Shown: positions 54,551 through 64,000 of the stretch, piece after piece
Numbering within the stretch: the stretch's first letter is position 1
How the letters are laid out: each line of letters opens with the position of its first letter
Assembly: GCA_020465985.1 (NCBI GenBank)
Contig: JAANYP010000383.1
Coordinates: 70,755 to 134,754, forward strand
Reading direction: 5' to 3'
Source: Centrapalus pauciflorus
Lineage: Eukaryota > Streptophyta > Magnoliopsida > Asterales > Asteraceae
Length of the DNA: 64,000 nucleotides
Program-made: the position numbers and the translations under genes
Notes under the pieces: model-generated
Database searches by the model: none
Told to the model about the DNA's origin: nothing
The model's input: the letters and a program-made list of their open reading frames with translations, nothing else

Positions 54551-55137
54551 ATAAGGGTGTTCATCGTTTTCTTCGTGTTCATATTAAACATTCTTGGTTT
54601 CTTGGCATTTTGGACGGAAAAATCACATTAGTTTTTCGAGTTATAGAAGGTAACGGAGAAAAGTTCACATTAGTTCATTATTTCAGTCGAAATTAAGTTT
54701 TTAATCCTAAAAACTTTGGTTGAAACTGAAAACTTGAAAAAATGAAACTTTTGGTCGTTTCTCGAACTTGTGGTTCTCGAACATAGGGGGTATTAGGGTT
54801 TATTCGAAATTGTCAGAAATTTCAAACTTGTCAGAAAGTACGCTTCTCCCGAACTTGATTTAGGGCTTCCTTCAAATTTGACTGAAATTCGAACTTGCTA
54901 GCATCTAATTTGTCAGATTTCGAACTTGTCAGAAAATTAAGTTCAGTTCGAACTTGTCAGAACCTTCGAACTTGTCTTTCATTCGAACTTGTTGAATTCG
55001 AACTTACTTAAATTCGAATTTAATTTCAAACGAATTTAACATTAAATTAATTTGAACTTTCATAAGTTCGAAAGGGTTTATTTTAAATTAATTTTAAATT
55101 AAATTATTTAAGTTCGAGTACAAAAAGTTTCAAAAAG
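54551..55137 (+). repeat. Element D gag leader with TTCGAACTTGT motif array
   Basis: From about 54766 to 55130 the motif TTCGAACTTGTCAGAA and shorter forms recur more than 20 times. The complete palindrome is AAGTTCGAACTT. No coding region. Confidence 0.85.
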
Positions 55138-58013
55138 ATGACCAGTTTGCAAAAGTTTATCGAAATGGACCACGAGGTTGGTAAGGCTAATTCTCCGCCA
55201 AAGCTAATGAGGTTGGAAGACTACTATTGGTTGAAGGATAGGTTTGCCGATTTTACTCGTTTCAATGACATGCGAATGTGGATTTGTATCGATGAGGGAT
55301 ACATTCCACCTACACAAGAGTTTGAGGGCCGTCAGAGAGTCTTAACCTATCAGAAAATGAAGGATGATGATAAGAAACTGTATGAGGCCGAGAACAGAGC
55401 ATTTTCAATCATTCGTATGGCATTACCTCAGGAGATTTTGCACATCTTACGGAATCATCGTACTTCTAAAGAGCTATGGGATGCTCTCGAGAAGAGGTGT
55501 GAGGGAAATCCGAAGGTTCGTAAAGGAAGGACAGAGATGCTGAAACAGCAGTTCGCGATTTTCAAGGCATTGAAAACTGTAAAGCTGGATGAGACAATAA
55601 TGAGATTCTACCATTTACTGACAGAGCTGGAGAATCACGATGTCGAGTATCGTGAAATTGAGAAGATAGAGAAACTTCTTGATGCTTTACCTGCGAAGTG
55701 GGAAATGTACACAGCGCTTATAAAGCATGATGAAGAAAAATTCAAAAGTCTTACTCTAGAAGGAGTTATTGGTACGCTGAGGGCTTACAATTTTCAGATA
55801 CTTAAGAAGGAAAGGGAATATGATCAAGTCCAAGATCCAGAGATGTATTTTTGGAAAGTCAAAACCTTCTATCGCAAGTGAAATGAAAACAACTACAACT
55901 TTTTTCTCGGGTGAAGCCTCTGTCCCAGTGGAAGTAGAAGAAACAAGTAGTCGGGCATTCTTAGGGTATTCTAAACCGAAAGATAAACCGACTCACTCAG
56001 CATCTACTTCTCAACAGTACACAAAGATGCCTATGAGTGCACAATCAGCCGAAACTCATCTGAATCTTTTGGCTTCGTTTGTTGCTGCATATGGAAATTG
56101 TGTGCAAGGAAAAATTAACGATCCTGCATTATGGGAAGAGGACTACGATCAGGTGGATCCTGACGATTTGGAGGAAATGGATCTTCAATGGCAATTGGCC
56201 ATGGTGATTCAGCGGGTCAAAAGGTTCATGAAACGAACAGGCAGAAATCTGAATGTAGGCAACAGTAAACTTGGGTTCGACAAATCCAATGTTAAGTGTT
56301 ATAACTGCCAAGGATTAGGGCATTTTGCACGAGAATGTCAACGACCCAAAGTTGAAAACTATCAGAATCAATCTCAGGGAAGATATCAGTCTGGTAGTTC
56401 GGGTAATCAAGCAAACATCGCTGGTCTGTTAACAAACGTATCATCGGACAGACAGCTTCATGGGACTTACGATTGATGTTCTCATCCTGAGTCGAACGCT
56501 AGAGCCTTCATAGCTGAAGTGACAGAGATTGGGGATGACGGAGCAGAGGAAGTAACAGAGGACAATGAACAGCATGATACAAGTCCTGTGTTAGTAGAGA
56601 AGTCAGACAATCAGACCATTCTGGAGTTTGCCGCACAGATGGCTAACGTGGAATCGGATCACAAAAAGGTTATTCTGAACTTTTCTACATTCCGTGACTT
56701 ATGTGTTTTATGTGCTACTTCAAATGACAGATTGAACTTAGTTCTAGAAACACATAACAATCTAACTGCTCAAATAGAATCATTAAAATTAGATAATGCT
56801 AGTCTCATAGATATTAAAGAAGATCTTAGGAATAAGCTGAAAGCAGATGCTTAAGATGTTATAGTTCTAAAAGACAAACTAAGTGAGCAATGTGTCAGGA
56901 TAGAACTTATGTATGAGCATGTTGCAGCTTCAACCAAAGAACTTACCATTAAGGAAGTTGAGCTAGCTGAATCAAGAGTTAAAGTTGCAGAGGTAAATAG
57001 TAAGTTAGAAAAGTTTAGGAACTCTTCACTGAAATCTAGGGAAAATCTTAGATGTTCAACGTCAATCTATGAAACCAGTAGGTTTAGGTTATCAAGAGAG
57101 TCCTCCACCTTTCAATGATAATTATGTGCCTCAACCTCAGGATAAAACTGATAAACCAGTCGAGTCAGAGGTAGCAGCTGAAACTGTATCTGAATCTGAT
57201 AAGGATAAAACAACTAAGGTGTATAATAATAAATCTTCGATTAAGAAAGTCAAGTTTGTGCAGTCTTCTAGTGACAAAATTCTAGGAGAAGCTAAACCTG
57301 AAGTTAATAATCAGAAAGAGGAAATAATCACGATAGTTGAAAAGAAAGAACATGACACGAGTGAGACACCAAAACCAAAGGGCACTCATAAGAAGTCGAT
57401 TGATAAGATGTCCTGCTTTAGATGTCATGAGAGGGGACATGTTGCGTCTAGCTATCCATATAAGAAAGTAGAGTCTACACCCTCCAAACCAGAGTCTAGA
57501 CCTACTGTTGGAAAGCTTGAACAACATAAACCATCACCTAGAATAGCTAGCACAAGTGGTTCTCAAAACATTGAGAAAATTGTGAATGCCACACCAAAGA
57601 TTGCTGTTAGACAAGTACCTGTGTCGGTTAGACCAAATGAAGTGGTTAGGACTAATTCGCCAAATAGAGTCCCTAATCAATCAAGGTCAGGACCTCAACA
57701 AGCTTATAAGAGTACAACACCTAGAAGGACTTATACTCCAGTTAGGTCTCACACTCCTCAAAGACATCAGACACCAGGTAGAGCCCAGGGATATCAATCT
57801 GAAATGCCATATAATAGAAACTATTCAAGGGCACAACAGCAAATGCCTACCCAAAGACCAAGAGTGAGTTTAAATCACTCCGCACCACAACAGATTCTCA
57901 ATCAAACACCTAAGTCACCTGAGAGGAGAGATGGGTATTTGAAGGAGTTCACGTATGTGGATGAGAATGGTATTACCAAGTCAGTCATGGATTGGGTTCC
58001 CCGTGATAACTAA
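55138..58013 (+). pseudogene. gag: Element D gag, two frameshifts, two stops, one knuckle damaged
   Basis: ATG at 55138 (MTSLQKFIEMDHEVG), matching C. Copia-type gag domain to about 55850, where the frame changes. CCHC knuckle 1 is intact at 56297-56338. TGA at 56474 stands where C has TGG; TAA at 56852 stands where C has CAA. A second frame change lies near 57065, in the coiled-coil end. Knuckle 2 (57413-57454) has Tyr at 57452-57454 in place of its last Cys. The basic tail leads to the family UAA at 58011-58013. Confidence 0.9.
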
Positions 58014-58028
58014 CTTCTTTTCTTTCAT

Positions 58029-61000
58029 GTGCAGGAGATAACTACAGGTCTAAACAACAAATGGTTCATCGACAGTGGTTGCTCTAGGCACATGACTGGG
58101 GAAAGGAGTCTGCTCACAGACTTCAAGGGAGGGAACAAGGGTTTTGTATCATTCGCTGGGAATAAAGGAGGTCATATCACTGGTACTGGAGTGATCACTA
58201 ATGGGACTATCAAACTTGATCAAGTTTACCATGTTGATAAACTTGATCACCATCTCATTAGTGTATCTCAAATCTGTGATAAGAAGAACTCAGTAATTTT
58301 TTACGGATACTGAGGCGTTAGTGTTGAAACCGGGATTTAAAGTACCTGAAGAGTGGATACTGATGAGAGCCCCAAGGAAGAATGATTTGTACATGATGGA
58401 TATGAATAAATCGGATTCATCGATGGGACCAATATGTCTTCTATCCAAAGCTTCAGAGATAGAATCCATTTTATGACACAGACGCATGGCACACTTGCAC
58501 CTAAGGAAAATGAACTACATCACTAAACATGGTCTGGTGCAAGGTGTCCCACTATAGAGTTTTCAGTTCGATGACAAATGTGTACCGTGCAAGAAAGGCA
58601 AATAACACAAGAAGTCACACAAGTCAAAGACTCAGAACTCGATAGCTTCTACTTTCGATTTGTTGCATATGGATCTATTCGGTCCTATCAACAAAAGGAG
58701 TATAGGTGGTAGTTGGCATTGTTTAGTTATCACTGATGATTACTCACATTTTTCGTGGGTTTTCTTTTTAGGTACGAAGGATGAAACAACTGGAAAGCTG
58801 ATTGGTTTCTTAGACCAAGTCAAAAACTCCTACGGGACGCGGGTAAAACGTATCAGGAGTGATAATGGAACGGAATTTAGAAACACAGTAATTGGTGTAT
58901 ATTGCCTATCCAAAGGCATAGTGCATCAATTTAGTGCACCATATGAGCCACAACAAAATGGGGTGGCAGAACGGAAAAACAGGACTTTGATTGAGGCAGC
59001 AAGAACCATGCTCTCGGATTCAAAGCTTCCTACCATGTTTTGGGGGGAGGCAGTGAATACCGCATGTCATGTTTTAAACTGGGTTCTTACCGTCAAATCG
59101 CTGAACAAAACCTGTTATGAAGTTTTGAATAAAAGACCACCCTTTAACTGGCTTCGAACCATTTGGGGTACCGTGTACTTTATTAAAAATAGCACATCAA
59201 CCTAAGTGTGGTGAAAAGGCTGACGAGGGATATTTCCTAGGTGTGCCTAACTCACCAAACAAAAGAGTTTTTAACAAAACAAACGGTACGGTAGAAATTG
59301 GGTTTAACATTGATGTTACAAGTTATTCACATGAACCCCAAACAGGTCCGGAATGGATATTTGATTATGATCCATTGTTTGAATCATTTAACATTCCTTT
59401 GAATGGAAATGCAGGTACAATTGAAAATGACTTATCGTCTTTAAATCTGAATGACGACGGTTAAAGTTTTCCAAAGACGAGCATTCCATAAACTTCTGAG
59501 CCTACAACGACTAAAGATGGGTCTCCAGCAGAGAATGCTTCAGAAATACCTACAGACGAGAATCAGACAAATACTTCTAACTCCGAGGACAGTGGTCACG
59601 AGGAAGAGAATGTACAGTCTGAGGTCGTTCCCCCATTAGGTTAAATAGGATCAAACTTAGGAGATAATCTTAGGGTCGATGAGACCGAGACATCAAGGAT
59701 AAACAAGGATCATCCGATTGAAAGCATCATAGGAAATCCAAATACCGGGGTGAGAACTAGGAGTAGTTTGAATAACAACACAGTGGTGTTGTCGATGATT
59801 AATGACTTCGAGGCGTATCACACATGTTTATATTCTTGTTTCATCTCACAAGTAGAGCCGAAGAATGTGCAAATGGCACTGAAAGATAACTCTTGGGTTG
59901 AAGCCATGCAAGAAGAACTGTCACAGTTCAGAAAGCTTGAAGTGTGGGAGTTAGTGCCGCTACCTCTAGGAGAAGTTGCTATAGGAACCAAATGGGTTTT
60001 TAAGTGCAAGAGAGATGATCGGGGTATTGTTACTCGTAACAAGGCAATGCTTGTGGTAAATGGATTCAACCAAGAAGAGGGAATTGATTACAACCAGGTG
60101 TTTGCACCAGTGGCAAGGCTCGAGGTAATTCATCTGTTTCTGGCCTTCGCGTCCTTCAAAGGATTTAAAGTCTATCAACTTGATGTAAAGAGTGCCTTTC
60201 TGTATGGAAAGGTGAAGGAACTGGTGTACGTCGAACAACCGCCTAGGTTTACTGATCCAAAGTATCTCGACAGAGTGTATCGACTCGATAAGGCTGTGTA
60301 TGGATTACATCAGGCACCAAGGGCATGGTATGAGACGCTGTCAACTCATCTTTTGGACAACGGGTTTGAAAGAGGGAGAATTGATAGTACATTGTTCGTG
60401 AAGAGAAAGGGAGAAGACTTTATCTTGGTACAAGTGTACGTAGATGACATCATATTTGGGTCATCAAACGAACAGATGTGCAAAGATTTTAAGAAGGTTA
60501 TGAAGTCAAAGTTTGAGATGAGTGCTATTGGAGAGTTGAACTTCTTTCTGGGTTTGCAAGTTGAACAGAGGAAGGAGGGCATGTTTATCCATCAGACAAA
60601 GTATGTCTACGATATTCCGCAGCGCTTTGGGATGGAAAGAACTAAGCTGACTGCTCACTTTAGTACTCCGATTCAAGTGAATCATAATCTCGGACCGGGT
60701 ACGAAAAGTGATACTGATGTGGATCCGACTCTCTATCGGGCCATGATCGGGTCACTCATGTATTTAACTGCTTCTAGACCTGACATTATGTTTGCTGTGT
60801 GTATTTGTGCTAGGTTTCAAGCTAATTTGAAAGAAATGCATATGAAAGCCGTGAAGCGGATTCTCAGATACCTTAAGTCAAAACCGAAGCTGGGACTTTG
60901 GTATCATGCTGATGTAGATATGGAATTGGAAGCATACACGGATTCTGACTATGGTGGTTGCAGCTTGAACCGGAAATCAACAACTGGAGGTTGTAAGTTC

Positions 61001-61397
61001 CTTGGAGGGAGGCTCGTATCCTGACAATGCAAGAAACAGACTTCGGTAGCCGTGTCAACGTGCGAGGCCGAATATGTAGCTACTGGTAGTTGCTGTTCAC
61101 AGGTTTTGTGGATACAACAACAATTGCGGGATTACGTACGGTTTGACTTACACTCATACTCCCATTAGGATAGATAATCAGTCTACAATTGCTATAACTA
61201 ATAATCCGGTTAAACACAGTAAAATAAAGCACATAGACATAAGACATCATTTCATACGTGATTGTGCTGAAAAGAACTTAATAAAACTGGTAAAAGTGGC
61301 AAAGGAAGATAATAATGCAGATTTATTCACTAAAGCTTTTGATAAGTCACACTTTGAGTTGTTAGTTCAACTAAATGGTATGCGTAATCCAGAGTAA
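58029..61397 (+). pseudogene. pol: Element D pol, all domains recognisable, many breaks
   Basis: Same frame as gag, reopened after CTTTCATGTGCAG. Protease DSGCSRHMTG near 58072-58101. An extra T in a T-run near 58300 shifts the frame. Stops occur before HRRMAHLH (near 58474), near 58554 and near 58603. Integrase core 58660-59150 with TDDYSH, DNGTEF and GVAERKNR. A frame change near 59150 and stops at 59462 and 59642 follow. Reverse transcriptase is open 59750-61021 with YVDDIIFGS near 60437. A TGA at 61022 (Trp in C) and a frame change near 61140 break RNase H, which ends at TAA 61395-61397. Confidence 0.9.
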
Positions 61398-61939
61398 CTT
61401 GACCTTAGTATACTTTCTTTATTTTTTATAGTCAGTTAGTAGTTTAGTAGATTTTATTTTCTTTTATAGTAAGTTAGTAGGTTAGTTTATTAGCTTATCT
61501 TAAAAAATGAAAAACAAAAGAAAAAAGAGAGAAAACCATAAAAAGTTCAAAAAAAGATAATATTAAAAAATGAGTTAAGTCTTAGATACATAGGTTCAAA
61601 GTGACGAAAATTAGCACAGTTGAAACAATCTCTAAGTGTTAAGCTTTCACACATAATGCACCTTAAAATTCTAAATGATATACAATTTCCTGTTTGATGT
61701 ATTGGTAGGCATAATACACAAAGGAAATCTCAAACGCTAATAAAATATTCAAGAAAAAGTCATATGTGTAACTAACTTAGATGTATGACCAAATGGTCTT
61801 AATTCCTATGTTAGAAACATACAAACAATGATTCTAAATGAGGTATGCAAATTTTCTGGGGGATGTATAGCACCATCAAAATACATCTTAAAAGAAAAGA
61901 AAAGAAAAATTTTTGATAAAGAAGAGAGAGTCAAAACAA

Positions 61940-62206
61940 GTCGCTTTGTTGTACGTAAGTACAGACCTGTCACCTCTGTTTTGACTTAAGTTAGCAAGAT
62001 AAGTCGCTTTGTTGTATGTCAGTAACGAAACTTTCGTTATTGGGTTAGCCATACACTTCACATGTTTCTAGCGATTCACATGGCATCATCAAATGATACA
62101 AGTCTTGGATAAGAATCTACAACGCACTAGAACGAGTCTTGTTAACTTAAAAGGAACTCTAAGACAAACTAAGACACTCTGTTGTATGTAAATACAGAAC
62201 TGTGTC
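61940..62206 (+). other. Element D hairpin set: two complete 34-nt copies, one disrupted
   Basis: Copy 1 at 61940-61973 (lower arms GUCGC/GUCAC, loop GUAA) is enclosed by GTCAAAACA/TGTTTTGAC. Copy 3 at 62173-62206 has GACAC/GUGUC, UUGUAU/AUACAG and loop GUAA. Copy 2 begins at 62003 but after 62024 is replaced by about 115 unrelated bases that open with the inverted repeat TAACGAAA/TTTCGTTA. Confidence 0.82.
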
Positions 62207-62766
62207 CGACGTTTGCCTTTTAAAGAAAATTTGCAATACCAAAAAGTTATAATCATCGTGTGTCTGCCTTGATCATAGAAGTATATCTAAGTATGGGACA
62301 CATAAGGTAGTTTCTTGATAAATAAAAAGGCCAAGGGAAAATCCAAAGTGTTAAATGTTTAAAGGGAAAGTCATACCGACAATCGACTTGGAATGTATAT
62401 CACGACAAACAATCGAAGGAATAATAAATTCCTAAGTGTGGAAGTGTAATACTGAAAGTGCATTTGACATCGCTATCTGATTGAACCTTCTTTGACTTTC
62501 TCGCAAAAACATTCTGTCAGTATAGATCTTAAATTCATAAAAGTATTTTTGAGTAGTTTAAGTTTAAGTTTTATTCAAATTTTATTTTATTTTATTAAAG
62601 TAGAAAAAAGGTCAAAGTCACTAGGATGCATTTTTGGTTGAATAAACAAATATTGTGTGAAAATATGTTGCTTAGTGTGAATGATTTTGCAAGGTTTGTA
62701 AATTTCCGTTACACGAAAAAGTTGAAAAAGTTGAATTTTATTCAAGTATTTTAAAAATTTTCACTT

Positions 62767-63455
62767 AAGTTCGAAATTCAGACAAATTCGAACTTAACTT
62801 CGAATTTGTCAGGTTGTTCGAACTTATGCTAAGTTCGAAGGTAGTTGGTATAAATAAGGCCAACAGTACTTCATTTAAGGCACCTACCCTCGAATTTCTT
62901 GTCTCAACTTATCCTCCGGCGATCTCGAACTTGTGCTCGAACTTGCCGTTTCTCGAATTTCTTTCATTTCCTCGAAGTTTTCAATATATTTCTTGAACAT
63001 ACACGTATACTTAGGTATAGTACTCATCATTATACAAAGTATGTGAAGTTTAGGACTTTATTGTGACAAAAAATTGAGTTTATTTGATGCTTATAAAGAG
63101 TTGAAACTAGGTGGTTTAAATCACGAGTTTTGACGGATAAAAGTCCAAATAAACCATAAATAACTTCGATTAGAACCCAACAGGACTAGATAATACTGTT
63201 GGTTAAGTCAAATGGGGTTAAAATCTTAACTTTTAAGTTGAATATGACCGACTTCGAACTTGTTCTTCAGGTTCGAACTTGTCAGAAAGTTCGAACTTGT
63301 TGAAATATTTATAAGTTCGAAGTCAGTCAAGTTCGAACATATGTCTCGAATATATTTAAATTCGAATGATTTTTAAATGAGTTCGAACTTGTCTAAGTTC
63401 GAATGTGTTGGACTTCGAACTTATGCAAGTTCGAAGTTATGCAAATTCGAAATAA
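62767..63455 (+). repeat. Element D pre-env arrays of TTCGAACTT motifs
   Basis: Two clusters (62767-62950 and 63240-63455), same motif as in the gag leader of D. Unrelated bases 62951-63239 separate them, as in C. Confidence 0.83.
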
Positions 63456-63511
63456 ACAAGTTTTATTTTATTTTTAATTACTAATTTTGTTTGTTGATTT
63501 GGTGTGCAGAT

Positions 63512-64000
63512 ATGGGTGAGCGTGTTTTTTGTAATAAGCACAATATGGTCATGGTAGTGGATCTCCAGTTGCCAGAAGCACAACCGTACCGTCCGATGAT
63601 TGAATTTCTGACTCAATCCCGCTTTTCCTACGCTCTCACTCATAACTTACAGATTACATTGACATATGTCCGACAGTTCTGGGAGCATCTGCAAGTGGAT
63701 TGCTCGGTTACGCCTACAGTACTACGAATAAGAGTAGGTGGACAACCAATAGCCTTTTCGGCTGACATGTTAAGGTGGATCCTACAGCTGGGATCTGAGG
63801 AACAAGAAGCAGGGCCGATAGATTTTCCACTATCTATTAGGCAAGTTGCATTTTTGAGGATGGGATATGCCCAGGATATTACAAAGGCGTCGTATGTTAA
63901 GAGCGGGCTGATTGGACAATGGAGGTATGTTGTCCACGTTATTATGGTATGTTTTGCGCCAAAGAAGGCGGGTTTTGACACTATGGTGTCCAAATTGTAA
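63512..64000 (+). pseudogene. Element D third-frame (envelope-like) gene, N-terminal part, stop at the window edge
   Basis: ATG at 63512 (MGERVFCNKHNMV), two bases after the acceptor-like AG. 162 codons match the N-terminal domain of C (VRQFWEHLQVD, PTVLRIRVGGQP, GQWRYVVHVIMVCF). The last three bases of the window, 63998-64000, are TAA in frame, where C reads on through a Gln codon. So the frame is probably broken here and continues as a pseudogene outside. Confidence 0.82.

Larger units (their letters stand above)
61398..63511 (+). other. Element D noncoding interval between pol and third frame
   Basis: 2.1 kb. The block 61575-62500 matches B and C and opens with 40 or more nearly identical bases around GATACATAGGTTCAAAG. 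Hairpins lie at 61940-62206. TTCGAACTT motifs cluster at 62767-62950 and 63240-63455. It ends with TTACTAAT and the acceptor-like TTGATTTGGTGTGCAG. Confidence 0.73.
53953..64000 (+). mobile_element. Element D: Sirevirus-like copia element, right end outside the window
   Basis: 5' LTR, PBS, leader, gag, pol, noncoding interval and the start of the third frame. Homologous throughout to elements B and C (same LTR start, TGTTAGTGCACC against TGTTGGTACACC; same gag and pol) but a different subfamily: its motif is TTCGAACTT instead of TTCGAATCT. Gag and pol are broken in many places. The left flanking pentamer is GAAGT; its partner is not in the window. Confidence 0.9.

Noticed and set aside
63240..63455. 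Heat-shock-element-like GAA-NN-TTC in the D arrays
   Set aside because: GAAAGTTC arises as an overlap of neighbouring TTCGAACTTGTCAGAA motifs. The common core TTCGAA has no spacer and does not fit a heat-shock element.

Overview
This is a eudicot plant nuclear window made almost entirely of transposable elements. I see no intact host gene, rRNA or tRNA. The evidence is five long Ty1/copia LTR retrotransposons with an initiator-Met-tRNA primer binding site (TGGTATCAGAGC), PR-INT-RT-RNaseH pol order, AGGGGGAG polypurine tracts and a third 'envelope-like' open reading frame after pol. That is the Sirevirus (SIRE/Maximus) plan. The third-frame proteins resemble those abundant in Asteraceae genomes, so a composite is my best guess for the host, at low confidence.

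Layout. Element A (1 to 35789, + strand, start cut by the window edge) is the oldest shell. Element B (4106-25346, +) sits in the gag of A with a CTGTT target-site duplication. Element C (7964-21508, - strand) sits in the pre-env region of B with a GTTGG duplication, so there are three nested layers. A small terminal-inverted-repeat element (28048-28370) sits in the reverse transcriptase of A. From 35790 to 37484 and 51908 to 52356 there are AT-rich, Helitron-like pieces, split by element E (37485-51907, +). A stretch of 1.6 kb (52357-53952) has no recognised gene and may be a host UTR remnant. Element D (53953 to beyond 64000, +) ends the window. A and E form one family by gag, third frame and motif type. 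B, C and D form another. LTR divergence counted by eye fits the nesting: C 1/645, B 5/667, E 9/344, A about 9/205.

How an element is built. LTR, PBS, motif-rich leader, long gag with CCHC knuckles and coiled coils, pol, a noncoding interval of about 2 kb, a third frame of about 1,000 codons, polypurine tract, LTR. Every third frame starts 2 to 7 nt after a strong splice-acceptor-like sequence, so it is probably read from a spliced subgenomic RNA. In E, gag and pol are joined by an apparent 279-nt intron that keeps frame and has a stop two codons inside it. In B, C and D, gag and pol share one frame across a conserved UAA.

Most interesting signals, all noncoding: (1) a 10-13 bp stem that brackets the polypurine tract and the first bases of the 3' LTR in all four 3' junctions present (A, B, C, E), with three unrelated stem sequences; (2) three tandem hairpins of exactly 34 nt between pol and the third frame in B, C and D, with compensatory stem changes around a nearly invariant 4x4 internal loop; (3) family-specific arrays of short palindromic CGA-core motifs placed both before gag and before the third frame. 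Apart from the third frame of C (1014 codons, uninterrupted), the coding regions are broken by stops, frameshifts or deletions.
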